From Nocardia neocaledoniensis (GTDB lineage: Bacteria; Actinomycetota; Actinomycetes; Mycobacteriales; Mycobacteriaceae), in assembly GCF_003182135.1 (NCBI RefSeq), contig NZ_QGTL01000008.1, forward strand, positions 124,001-188,000: a stretch of DNA of 64,000 bases. The letters are read 5' to 3'. Of this stretch, positions 25,953 to 33,745 are shown one piece after another (position 1 is the first letter of the stretch; the number at the start of each line of letters is the position of its first letter). A program made the position numbers and the translations under genes. The notes beneath the pieces are model-generated. The model saw nothing but the letters and a program-made list of their open reading frames with translations, was not told where the DNA came from and ran no database searches.

Positions 25953-27173
25953 TCACAGTGGAGTGTCGGGGTCGGCCAGGCGGTCCGGGTCGACTTGCTC
26001 GCCGGACAGGATCAGCTGCTTGATCCGGTCGGTCACGTCCCAGACGTTGACGTTCATGCCCGCCCGCACCCGGTTGTCCGCGTCGAGCCAGAACGCCACG
26101 AACTCGCGTTCGCTCAGGTCACCGCGCACGACCACGCGCACGTCGTCGCCGCGGCCGACGTAGCCGGTGTACTCCATTCCGATGTCGTACTGGTCGCTGA
26201 AGAAGTACGGCAGCCGGTCATAGGTGGCGGGCTTGCCGAGCATGGTCAGGGCGGCCACCGCGGGCTGGTTGAGCGCGGTCGCCCAGTGTTCGACGCGCAC
26301 GCGGCGACCCAGCACGGGGTGCTGCTGCTCGGCGATGTCACCGACCGCGACCACGTCGGGGTCGCTGGTGCGCAGTGCCTCGTCGACCAGGACGCCGCCG
26401 TCCACCGCCAGCCCGGCGGCCACCGCGCCCTCGATGTTGGGCTGGGCGCCGACCGCGACCAGCACCGCCTGCGCGGGGATCACGGTGCCGTCGCCGAGTT
26501 GCACGCCGGTCGCGACGCCGTCGTCGGTGCGGATCGCGTCGACCTTCGTGCCGGTGCGCAGGTCCACCCCGTGCGCGCGGTGCACGTCGGCGTAGAAGGC
26601 GCCCATCTCCGGGCCGAGCACACCGACCAGGGGAAGTTCCGCGGCCTCCAACACGGTGACCTCGACGTTCCTGGCCCGCGCCTGCGCGGCGACCTCGAGC
26701 CCGATCCAGCCGGCGCCGATGATCACCAGCTGCCGGTCCTCGCGCAGCACCTCGGCCAGGACATCGGAATCGCCGATGGTGCGCAGCGTGTACACGTTCG
26801 GCGCGTCGGCGCCGGGGACGGGCAGCGTGCGGGGGCGCGAACCCGTGGCCAGGGCGAGCTTGTCGTAGCCCAGGGTGGAACCGTCGGGCAGCGTCACGGT
26901 GTGGGCACGCGGATCGAAGGCCGTCGCGGTGGTGCCCAACTGGAGGTCGATGTGGTGATCGCGGTACCAGGATCCCTGGTCGACGGTGAAATCGGGCAGC
27001 TGCTGCGTGCCCGCCAGATGCTGTTTGGACAGCGGGGGCCGCTCGTAGGGCAGCTCCTCCTCGGCGGCCAGCACCGTCACCAGGCCGTCGAAGTCGTTGG
27101 CGCGCAAGGCTTCGGCGAGCTTGGCGGCACCGAGCCCGCCGCCGATGACGACGAAATGCTGATTCGAGCTCAT
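25953..27173 (-). CDS. FAD-dependent ferredoxin/rubredoxin reductase-like protein
   Basis: A 406-residue pyridine-nucleotide-disulphide-fold flavoprotein. GGGLGAAKLAEALR (about residue 11) binds FAD, GAGWIGLEVAA (about residue 150) binds NAD(P)H, and AVGDIA closes the FAD site. Residues 320-400 are the reductase C-terminal domain. It probably feeds electrons to a ferredoxin for P450s or other oxygenases, but no partner lies beside it. The open frame extends far upstream of ATG 27173 without family similarity. Confidence 0.85.
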   Translation of the reverse strand: MSSNQHFVVIGGGLGAAKLAEALRANDFDGLVTVLAAEEELPYERPPLSKQHLAGTQQLPDFTVDQGSWYRDHHIDLQLGTTATAFDPRAHTVTLPDGSTLGYDKLALATGSRPRTLPVPGADAPNVYTLRTIGDSDVLAEVLREDRQLVIIGAGWIGLEVAAQARARNVEVTVLEAAELPLVGVLGPEMGAFYADVHRAHGVDLRTGTKVDAIRTDDGVATGVQLGDGTVIPAQAVLVAVGAQPNIEGAVAAGLAVDGGVLVDEALRTSDPDVVAVGDIAEQQHPVLGRRVRVEHWATALNQPAVAALTMLGKPATYDRLPYFFSDQYDIGMEYTGYVGRGDDVRVVVRGDLSEREFVAFWLDADNRVRAGMNVNVWDVTDRIKQLILSGEQVDPDRLADPDTPL

Positions 27174-27317
27174 GAACGGACTCCTTCTCGCGGGCGACCG
27201 GGACTCCTCGTCGTCGAGCCTAGTGCGCCCGGCGCCGCGCGGGAACGATTCCGCGCGTGCCGCGGTTGCATCAACCGGCGGGGCATCGCGGCCTGCCCAC
27301 TGTGACCCGAGAGGAAC

Positions 27318-27968
27318 ATGCTCGTGAGCGATCAAGCCACGAAGAAGGACGTCGTCGATTTCTGGTTCGATCCGCTGTGCCCGTGGTGCTGGATCACCTC
27401 GCGCTGGATCCTCGAGGTCGAGCAGGTGCGCGACATCGAGACGAATTTCCACGTGATGAGCCTGTCGGTGCTCAACGAGGGCCGTGACCTGCCCGAGCAG
27501 TACCGCGAGCTGATGTCGGTGGGCTGGGGACCGGTGCGGGTCGCCATCGCGGCCGCCGAGAAGTACGGCGACGAGATCCTGCCCGCGCTCTACACCGCGC
27601 TGGGCACCCGCTTCCACAACCGCAGGGCCGAGTACGAGCGCGACAGCGCCGAGGCGACCTTCGCCGCGATCATCGACGACGCCCTGGCCGAACTGGATCT
27701 GCCCGCCGAGCTCGCGGCGGCCGCGGCCGATCCCGAATTCGATGCCGCGCTGCGCAAGAGCCACCACGCGGGGATGGACAAGGTCGGTCCCGACGTCGGC
27801 ACGCCGACGATCCACGTCAACGGTGTCGCGTTCTTCGGTCCCGTGCTCTCGCGCATCCCGCGCGGCGAGGACGCCGGCCGGGTCTTCGACGGCGTGGTCG
27901 CGCTCGCTTCCTACCCGCACTTCTTCGAGCTCAAGCGCACCCGCACCGAAGATCCCGAGTTCGACTGA
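27318..27968 (+). CDS. Mycothiol-dependent nitroreductase, DsbA-fold (Rv2466c-like)
   Basis: A 216-residue thioredoxin/DsbA-like cytosolic oxidoreductase. The active site is C21-P-W-C24 in DPLCPWCW, with cis-Pro loop VGTPTIHVNG. The M. tuberculosis orthologue Rv2466c uses mycothiol, protects against oxidative stress and activates the nitro prodrug TP053. Downstream order (rpiB, then nei) matches Rv2466c-Rv2464c. A GTG six bases further in is an alternative start. A stem-loop follows the stop. Confidence 0.87.
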   Translation: MLVSDQATKKDVVDFWFDPLCPWCWITSRWILEVEQVRDIETNFHVMSLSVLNEGRDLPEQYRELMSVGWGPVRVAIAAAEKYGDEILPALYTALGTRFHNRRAEYERDSAEATFAAIIDDALAELDLPAELAAAAADPEFDAALRKSHHAGMDKVGPDVGTPTIHVNGVAFFGPVLSRIPRGEDAGRVFDGVVALASYPHFFELKRTRTEDPEFD

Positions 27969-27979
27969 CCCACCGGGCC

Positions 27980-28009
27980 CGCGGGTTCCGCCCAGACGGA
28001 ACCCGCGGC
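27980..28009. terminator. Bidirectional terminator after the nitroreductase
   Basis: A 12-bp perfect stem (27980-27991 with 27998-28009) between convergent genes. Confidence 0.72.
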
Positions 28010-28011
28010 GC

Positions 28012-29118
28012 TCACACCTTGGGTGGCAGCGCCGGGGGACCGGTCTGGACCGGATAGCCGCCCGGCGGCGGGATCATTCCCTGCGGAGCGCTCGGGCGCC
28101 AGAACATCGGGCCCGGCCTGCTGCGGTCGCGCAGCGCCCACATCCGCCAGGTCAGCACCGGGTGGCTCGACATCGCGTTGACCAGCATGACGAAGCCGCC
28201 GCGTTCGGTCGCGGCGCGGTCGGCCATCTCGTCGAAGCCGACCTCGGTGTTGAGGTACTTGCCCGCCGCCAGGGTCGCCATCGCGCCCGGCGCGCCCTGA
28301 TGCCGATGGCAGTAGCCGTGATTGTCGGCGGTGTACTCCTGCGCCCTGATCAGCGATGATCCGAGCAGCGGCAGCCATGGCGCCACGAACATGCCGAGCT
28401 GTCGCCAGTACGAGACGTGTCCGGCCGCGATGTGACCGACCTCGTGGCCGATGATGAACGCCAGCGCGTCGGGTTCGCGTGCGGTGCCGCCGACTTCGAA
28501 CAGGTCGCTGTAGACCACCACGAACCGGCGGAACCCGTGACCGGAGGCGAACGCGTTGATCTGGCCGTTGCCGAGCACCACGTACGCGTCGGGCGCCTTG
28601 GCCATCCCGAACCGCGCCGCCGCCTCCTGCACCAGCCGATACCCCTCGGGGAACTGCGTCGGCGACATCTTCACGCCGTTGATCCGCATCCGCGCGTAGT
28701 TCATGCCTCGCCCGGCCCACAGCAGCACCGGCGCGAACAACAACAGCAGGACATACGGGCTCGTCAGGATCGAACCGGTGTCCTCCGGCTTGCCGTTCTC
28801 GTCGACGGTGGGCGGTGCGACGAACTCGGCCAGCAGGATGAGCAGCACCAGCAGATACGCGACCCCGGTCAGCATGATGACCACCACCAGCAACGGGATC
28901 TCCCACGGATGCCGCGCGGGCATGCCGTAGGGCGAGAGCCCGCGCGGCGCCTGCCGCGGTGGCATCGGCGGGCCGCCGGGCGGGTAGTGGCCCGGCGCGT
29001 AGCCGCCGTACGGGGCCGGGGGATAGGTGACGGGGTACTGCGGGGCATCGGTGGGCCGGCCCGAAGGCTGCGGCGGTGGACCTGCCGAATGCGGGGAATG
29101 CGGTTCGTGCGGGTGCAT
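28012..29118 (-). CDS. M48-family membrane zinc metalloprotease
   Basis: A 368-residue integral membrane peptidase. Residues 1-70 are a Pro/Gly/Tyr-rich cytosolic tail. Two helix pairs at about 72-100 and 120-140 span the membrane. The catalytic motif is HEVGH (H225, E226, H229), with a downstream QEYTADNHG segment giving the third ligand. This is HtpX-like architecture without the usual HtpX length. Such proteases degrade damaged membrane proteins. It is divergent from rpiB, 36 bp apart. Confidence 0.85.
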   Translation of the reverse strand: MHPHEPHSPHSAGPPPQPSGRPTDAPQYPVTYPPAPYGGYAPGHYPPGGPPMPPRQAPRGLSPYGMPARHPWEIPLLVVVIMLTGVAYLLVLLILLAEFVAPPTVDENGKPEDTGSILTSPYVLLLLFAPVLLWAGRGMNYARMRINGVKMSPTQFPEGYRLVQEAAARFGMAKAPDAYVVLGNGQINAFASGHGFRRFVVVYSDLFEVGGTAREPDALAFIIGHEVGHIAAGHVSYWRQLGMFVAPWLPLLGSSLIRAQEYTADNHGYCHRHQGAPGAMATLAAGKYLNTEVGFDEMADRAATERGGFVMLVNAMSSHPVLTWRMWALRDRSRPGPMFWRPSAPQGMIPPPGGYPVQTGPPALPPKV

Positions 29119-29154
29119 GAAACGACTCTAAAGGCGCCTGACACAATCGCAGCC

Positions 29155-29628
29155 ATGCGCGTTTACCTGGGTGCCGACCATGCCGGTTTCGAACTGAAGA
29201 ATCACGTCAAGGCCCATCTGCAGGAGGCCGGACACGACGTCGTCGACTGCGGAGCTCTCGAATACGACGCCCTCGACGACTACCCCGCGTTCTGCATCGA
29301 GGCGGCCCGCCGCACCGTGGCCGATCCGGGCTCGCTCGGCCTGGTCTTCGGTGGCAGCGGCAACGGCGAGCAGATCGCCGCCAACAAGGTCCCCGGCGCC
29401 CGTTGCGCCCTGGCCTGGAGCGTGGAGACCGCCAAGCTGGCCCGCGAGCACAACAACGCCCAGCTGATCGGCATCGGCGGCCGCATGCACACCACCGCCG
29501 AGGCGCTCGCCATCGTCGACGCCTTCCTCGCCCAGCCGTGGTCGGAGGAGCCGCGCCACCAGCGCCGCATCGACATCCTCGCCGACTACGAGAAGTCCGG
29601 CGAGGCCCCCGAGGTCCCCGCGTACTGA
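29155..29628 (+). CDS. rpiB: Ribose-5-phosphate isomerase B
   Basis: A 157-residue enzyme of the pentose phosphate pathway interconverting ribose-5-phosphate and ribulose-5-phosphate. YLGADHAGFELK, GGSGNGEQIAANK and HNNAQLIGIGGR are family blocks. As in M. tuberculosis RpiB, the catalytic cysteine of E. coli RpiB is absent and the glutamate in GNGEQ takes the base role. ATG at 29155 is the first start that preserves the first beta strand. Nei follows 36 bp later. Confidence 0.94.
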   Translation: MRVYLGADHAGFELKNHVKAHLQEAGHDVVDCGALEYDALDDYPAFCIEAARRTVADPGSLGLVFGGSGNGEQIAANKVPGARCALAWSVETAKLAREHNNAQLIGIGGRMHTTAEALAIVDAFLAQPWSEEPRHQRRIDILADYEKSGEAPEVPAY

Positions 29629-29664
29629 GTCAGCACCCCATGAGTGTCGGGAAGGGTGTGTTCC

Positions 29665-30468
29665 TTGCCTGAGGGACACACCCTTCATCGGATCGCCCGC
29701 CTGCACCACGAACGGTTCGCCGGTGGTGCTGTACGGGTTTCGAGTCCGCAGGGGCGGTTCGCCGAGGGCGCCGCGCTGGTGGACGGGCAGGTGCTGGAGC
29801 GGGCCGAGGCGGTCGGCAAACATCTGCTGCACCACTACGAGTCCGGCCTGAGCGTGCACGTGCATCTCGGGTTGTACGGCACGTTCAGCGAGGCCGAGCT
29901 GCCGATGGGCCCGCCCGTCGGGCAGGTGCGGATGCGGATGATCGGCGCCGCCACCGATTTCGGGACCGACCTGCGCGGGCCCACCGCCTGCGAGATCCTG
30001 CACCCGCCCGAGGTCGACGCGTTGATCGCGCGCCTGGGCGCCGACCCGCTGCGCCCCGACGCCGACCACGACCGGGCAGGCGCGCGAATCCGTCGCTCCC
30101 GCAGGGCGATCGGCGCATTGTTGATGGATCAGGCGATCATCGCCGGCGTCGGCAACGTGTACCGCGCGGAAGTGCTGTTCCGCCACGGGATCTCCCCGTT
30201 CCGGCCGGGGACCGCGATCACCGCCGCCGAATGGGACGCCCTGTGGGCCGATCTCGTCGACCTCATGCCGATCGGTGTGCGCACCGGCCGCATGCACGTC
30301 GTGCGCCCCGAACACGACAGCGGCGCGCCGTCCTACGCCAAGGACCGCCCCCGCACCTACGTCTACCGCCGCCAGGGCGAACCATGTCGCGTGTGCGCCA
30401 CCCCCGTCGCGCACAAGGTCATGGACGCCCGAAACCTGTTCTGGTGCCCCACCTGTCAGTCGCACTGA
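29665..30468 (+). CDS. nei: Fpg/Nei-family DNA glycosylase (endonuclease VIII)
   Basis: A 267-residue bifunctional glycosylase/AP lyase removing oxidised bases. TTG at 29665 must be the start because the mature enzyme needs P at position 2 and E at position 3 (PEGHTLHR), the catalytic N-terminal proline and general acid; GGAAGGG lies upstream. The H2TH domain includes MDQAIIAGVGNVYRAE, and the C-terminal zinc finger has paired cysteines (CRVC and CPTC). It corresponds to M. tuberculosis Nei1 (Rv2464c) by position. Confidence 0.93.
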   Translation: MPEGHTLHRIARLHHERFAGGAVRVSSPQGRFAEGAALVDGQVLERAEAVGKHLLHHYESGLSVHVHLGLYGTFSEAELPMGPPVGQVRMRMIGAATDFGTDLRGPTACEILHPPEVDALIARLGADPLRPDADHDRAGARIRRSRRAIGALLMDQAIIAGVGNVYRAEVLFRHGISPFRPGTAITAAEWDALWADLVDLMPIGVRTGRMHVVRPEHDSGAPSYAKDRPRTYVYRRQGEPCRVCATPVAHKVMDARNLFWCPTCQSH

Positions 30469-30512
30469 CCGGCGGACCCGGTGCCGCCGGGGAGGTCGCG
30501 TACCGAAGAGGA

Positions 30513-30554
30513 CTGAGCCGGACCGCGAAGTGCAGGCTTCGCGATCCGACTCAG
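30513..30554. terminator. Terminator between nei and the GGDEF gene
   Basis: An 18-bp stem with two mismatches (30513-30530 with 30537-30554), loop TGCAGG. It reaches into the last codon and stop of the convergent GGDEF gene. Confidence 0.6.
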
Positions 30555-31507
30555 CCCGCGACCGCGGTTCCCAGTTCCGGGTCGCCCGATTCGGCGAGCG
30601 CGAAACGCCGCCCGCCCGCGGATTTCGCCGAATACATCGCGCGGTCGGCGCGACGCAGCAGGTCGGTGAAATCGCACGTCTTTCCCGGCGCGCAGAACGC
30701 CGTGCCCACGCTGGCCGACACCGGGACCGGCCCCGCGCTCGACCACACCGGGTCGCGCAGGGCCGCGACCACGCGGTGGGCCAGCTCGCCGAGGGTGTCG
30801 CGGCGCGGATTGGCCGCGACCACGAACTCGTCGCCGCCGTACCGGCAGATCACCGTGTCGGGCGGGCACACCTCGCGCAGCCGGTTGGCCAGCTCGACCA
30901 GGACCTCGTCGCCGATCGCGTGTCCGTAGCCGTCGTTGATCTGCTTGAACCGATCCAGGTCGACCACCAGGACGCCGACGCCGCGGGTCGGGTCGGCCGC
31001 GAAGGCCCTGACTCGTTCCTGCAGCAGCGTGCGGTTGGCCAGATCGGTGAGCGCGTCGTGGGTCGCCTCGTGGCGCAAGCGGTGCTGCAGCGCGGCGATC
31101 TCCTGCACGCGCAGCGACACTTTCGCCGAGATGTTCTGTTCCTGTTGCGCGAGCGCGCGTTCCTGCAGCGCTTGCGCGTAGCTGTCGATGGCCTGGCTGG
31201 CCACCAGTGGCCAGCGGGTCGCGACCAGCGAACCCGGCACGCCGGAGGGGAAGCCGAGCAGCCAGCGGGTGGCGTGCGCCAGCATCCTGGTTCGTTCGAA
31301 GGGCGCCTCGGCCAGTCGCGCGCCGAGCATGCGCGCCTGCGGCACCGGGAACGGTTCGGTCCTGGCCAGGTGGAGCAGCCGCTCGACGATCTCGACGAGC
31401 ACCGGCTCCAGCTGGTGCGGCGCCGTGGAGGAACCCGGTTCGGCGCATACCGCGCGAGCCCAGGCGCGGGCCATCGCGGCGACCGGTGGCTCGATGTGGA
31501 CAGTCAT
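30551..31507 (-). CDS. GGDEF-domain protein, probable diguanylate cyclase
   Basis: A 318-residue soluble protein. Residues 1-130 are a helical sensor-like region without recognised family. Residues 150-305 form the GGDEF domain with GGDEF intact at 224-228 and DLDRFKQINDGYGH upstream, so it should make c-di-GMP from GTP. No RxxD inhibitory site stands five residues before GGDEF, and no EAL domain is attached. Start ATG 31507; a GTG at 31516 is equally possible. A TAGGAT -10-like box lies near 31636-31641 on this strand. Confidence 0.87.
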   Translation of the reverse strand: MTVHIEPPVAAMARAWARAVCAEPGSSTAPHQLEPVLVEIVERLLHLARTEPFPVPQARMLGARLAEAPFERTRMLAHATRWLLGFPSGVPGSLVATRWPLVASQAIDSYAQALQERALAQQEQNISAKVSLRVQEIAALQHRLRHEATHDALTDLANRTLLQERVRAFAADPTRGVGVLVVDLDRFKQINDGYGHAIGDEVLVELANRLREVCPPDTVICRYGGDEFVVAANPRRDTLGELAHRVVAALRDPVWSSAGPVPVSASVGTAFCAPGKTCDFTDLLRRADRAMYSAKSAGGRRFALAESGDPELGTAVAG

Positions 31508-32181
31508 CGAGATCACCGGCGGAAGGTGGCGACGGTCTTGCCACCTCGATCGTTCGCACTGCTACGCGGTTGAGTCCACCGAGTTCGGCACACGCTCACC
31601 GCCCCCTTTCCAGATACCCCCGTCCGGCAAAAAGGATCCTAGCAAGCCACCCGAGACCTAAAAGTCGCGATATAGAACGCGTTGCAGGCCTCTCGCGAAT
31701 GGCGATCGGGTATGACATCGCTGCAGAAGCTCCGGCGTTACACATTTCCCGAAAAAACTTTGGGAGCACCGAAACGTGCAGCGTGTTGCCCGTCTCGCGG
31801 TGGGGGGCGTTGGTTCGCCATGCGGTTTCCTCCTGGCACGGGGGCTGATCGTGACGATGGCGCTCGGTCCGTCACGCGCCATCTCATGGTGGCCTACGCG
31901 CCGCCCCCACGGCAGGTTTTCAAGGAAAAAACTCCTATTTATTCCCCCGGTGAAGCGAGCGCTGGTTCCCCCGAGACGCGTGCCCACCATCGTGTCCGTC
32001 CGCGGGATTCGGCGGATAGAGTCATTAGGCCCTAATCGGGCATCGCCGCGGGGGTGTCGTCACCGCGGGAGGAGGCGCGTCGCCCGGCTCGCCCAGGGGG
32101 CGGATTGGCGTTTCGCGCGCGGGATTCGGTACAGTCGTGGCGCACACGACATCGTGGCGATCCCATCGATGTCGTATGCCT
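31508..32181. other. 674-bp gap holding a short ORF and leader structure
   Basis: AT-richer than its surroundings between about 31620 and 31950. It contains a 27-codon ORF with an ideal ribosome site (31738-31821, minus), a hairpin upstream of that site (31856-31863 pairs with 31876-31883), and the promoter regions of the GGDEF gene and the tRNA-Gly. No longer frame here has credible codon use or similarity. Confidence 0.5.
31738..31821 (-). CDS. Possible 27-residue small ORF with strong Shine-Dalgarno
   Basis: ATG at 31821 is preceded by AGGAGG with a seven-base spacer, the best ribosome site in this window, and ends at TAA 31738. The peptide is Pro- and Arg-rich at its N-terminus and neutral after. 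Upstream lies an 8-bp hairpin and an AT-rich stretch that could hold a promoter. No similarity is recognised. It could be a real small protein, a leader peptide, or chance. Confidence 0.4.
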   Translation of the reverse strand: MANQRPPPRDGQHAARFGAPKVFSGNV

Positions 32182-32252
<71 letters not shown>

Positions 32253-32294
32253 CAAACACGAATTCCCTCGACGGCGTCGCAGCCTGCGAGGCCT

Positions 32295-32371
<77 letters not shown>

Positions 32372-32426
32372 TCACCACTCGTTCGCCCGCGCAGCGGGCC
32401 GGGCGGCGCCTGTCGGTTCCGGTGAA

Positions 32427-32786
32427 TCAGGCGCAGCGGAAACGGAATCCGGCCTCGGCGTCCTTGCCCACCGTCACCGTCACGCGCACCGGCGCCTCGT
32501 CCGCCAGGGCACAGCCGCCGGGCACCTTGGCGACCACAGCCTCGTAGCAGCCCGCGGGCAGTGTCGTGGTGGCGCGGCCGTCGGCGCCGCTGACCACGGT
32601 GGCGATCACCTGCTTCGCGCCGCACGGAGTGACCGCGACATCGGCCCGGTTGACCGGAATCGGCTCGCGGCCGGTGAAGGTGTGGATGGACAGGGTTCCG
32701 GCGCCGGGTGGTACCGGCTCCGCCGCCGCCGCTGCGGCGCCGACCAGGGGGCAGAGCACGGACAGTGCGAGCAAGGTACGGCGCAT
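32427..32786 (-). CDS. Small secreted protein with transthyretin-like beta domain
   Basis: A 119-residue protein. Residues 1-22 are a signal peptide (MRRTLLALSV, then an alanine-rich core ending AAA). The mature part is beta-rich, with GADGRATTTLPAGCYEAVV typical of carboxypeptidase-regulatory or transthyretin-like folds, and four cysteines that could pair outside the cell. Function unknown. It is on its own, downstream of the metallophosphoesterase on the same strand. Confidence 0.68.
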   Translation of the reverse strand: MRRTLLALSVLCPLVGAAAAAAEPVPPGAGTLSIHTFTGREPIPVNRADVAVTPCGAKQVIATVVSGADGRATTTLPAGCYEAVVAKVPGGCALADEAPVRVTVTVGKDAEAGFRFRCA

Positions 32787-32902
32787 GAACCTCTCCTCAG
32801 CGGCGAGTCGGGTCGTCCGGTGCCGATGGTAAGCCCGTTCGGGCAGGCGCGGCCGGTGGGCGCGGAGTGTCGAGTTGACGATTCGGCGACGATCCTGGGC
32901 GG

Positions 32903-33712
32903 TCAGCCGGTCGGGGTGATGCCGGCGCGCTCACTCCAGACCTGTTCGGCGGGGACCGACAGCGTGCTCATCTCCGGATAGCGCAGCGCCGAGAGCGCGC
33001 CGCCGAACACCGCGCCGGTGTCCAGGCACAGCGTGTTGTTGACCCACGCCAGCTCGGTGACCGGCGTGTGCCCGTACGCGACGGTCGCGGCGCCGCGGTA
33101 GTCCCTGGCCCAGTCGTAGCGGATGGGGAAGCCGTGCTCGTCGTAGTCCCCGGTGGGTGAGCCGTAGAGGGCGAACGAACGGGCTCGTCCGGAGGCGCTG
33201 CCGTGCAGGCTTTCCGGCAGGCCCGCGTGCGCGACCACCAGCCTGCCCCCGTCGAGCAGGTAGTGACTCGGCAGCGTGTGCAGGAAAGCGCGGACGGCGC
33301 CGCGGAATTCGGCGTCCTCCTCGGCCAGCTGGGCCAGCGAGCGCTCCAGGCCGTGCGCGATCCGCACATTCCGGCCGTCGAGGGCGCGCACCAGCTTGTA
33401 GTCGTGATTCCCGGTGACGCACAGGGCGGTTCGCGCGGCGACCATGCCCATCACCAGGCGCAGCACGCCCGGCGTATCGGGCCCACGGTCGACCAGATCG
33501 CCGACGAACACCGCGGTCCTGCCCGCCGGATGGGTGGCGCCGACGGCGCGGCCGTGCGCGTCCCGGTCGAGGTGATAGCCGAGTTCGCCGAGCAGGGTCG
33601 TCAACTCGCCGGCGCAGCCGTGCACATCGCCGATGACGTCGAACGGTCCGGTGAGGTCACGGCGATCCCGGGGGAGCGCGTCGAGGGGGCGGGGCTCGGT
33701 CATCGGGTCCAT
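32903..33712 (-). CDS. Metallophosphoesterase (PrpE/ApaH-like)
   Basis: A 269-residue phosphatase of the calcineurin-like superfamily. The metal set is GDVHG (D29, H31), GDLVDRGP, GNHDYK, and later histidines in VVAHAG and AYGHTP. The order is that of PrpE-like diadenosine tetraphosphatases and bacterial Pnkp central domains. It starts 33 bp after the phosphoketolase stop on the same strand, so both may be one transcript. The substrate is not certain. Confidence 0.84.
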   Translation of the reverse strand: MDPMTEPRPLDALPRDRRDLTGPFDVIGDVHGCAGELTTLLGELGYHLDRDAHGRAVGATHPAGRTAVFVGDLVDRGPDTPGVLRLVMGMVAARTALCVTGNHDYKLVRALDGRNVRIAHGLERSLAQLAEEDAEFRGAVRAFLHTLPSHYLLDGGRLVVAHAGLPESLHGSASGRARSFALYGSPTGDYDEHGFPIRYDWARDYRGAATVAYGHTPVTELAWVNNTLCLDTGAVFGGALSALRYPEMSTLSVPAEQVWSERAGITPTG

Positions 33713-33745
33713 CGTCGTGCAGGCGCGCCCCGCGCCGCAACCGCG

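Noticed and set aside
28417..29154. Long upstream extension of rpiB.
   Set aside because: It is antisense to the M48 protease; RpiB starts at 29155 with its first beta strand.
31600..31990. A c-di-AMP or other known riboswitch in the gap.
   Set aside because: The conserved cores of known classes were not found.
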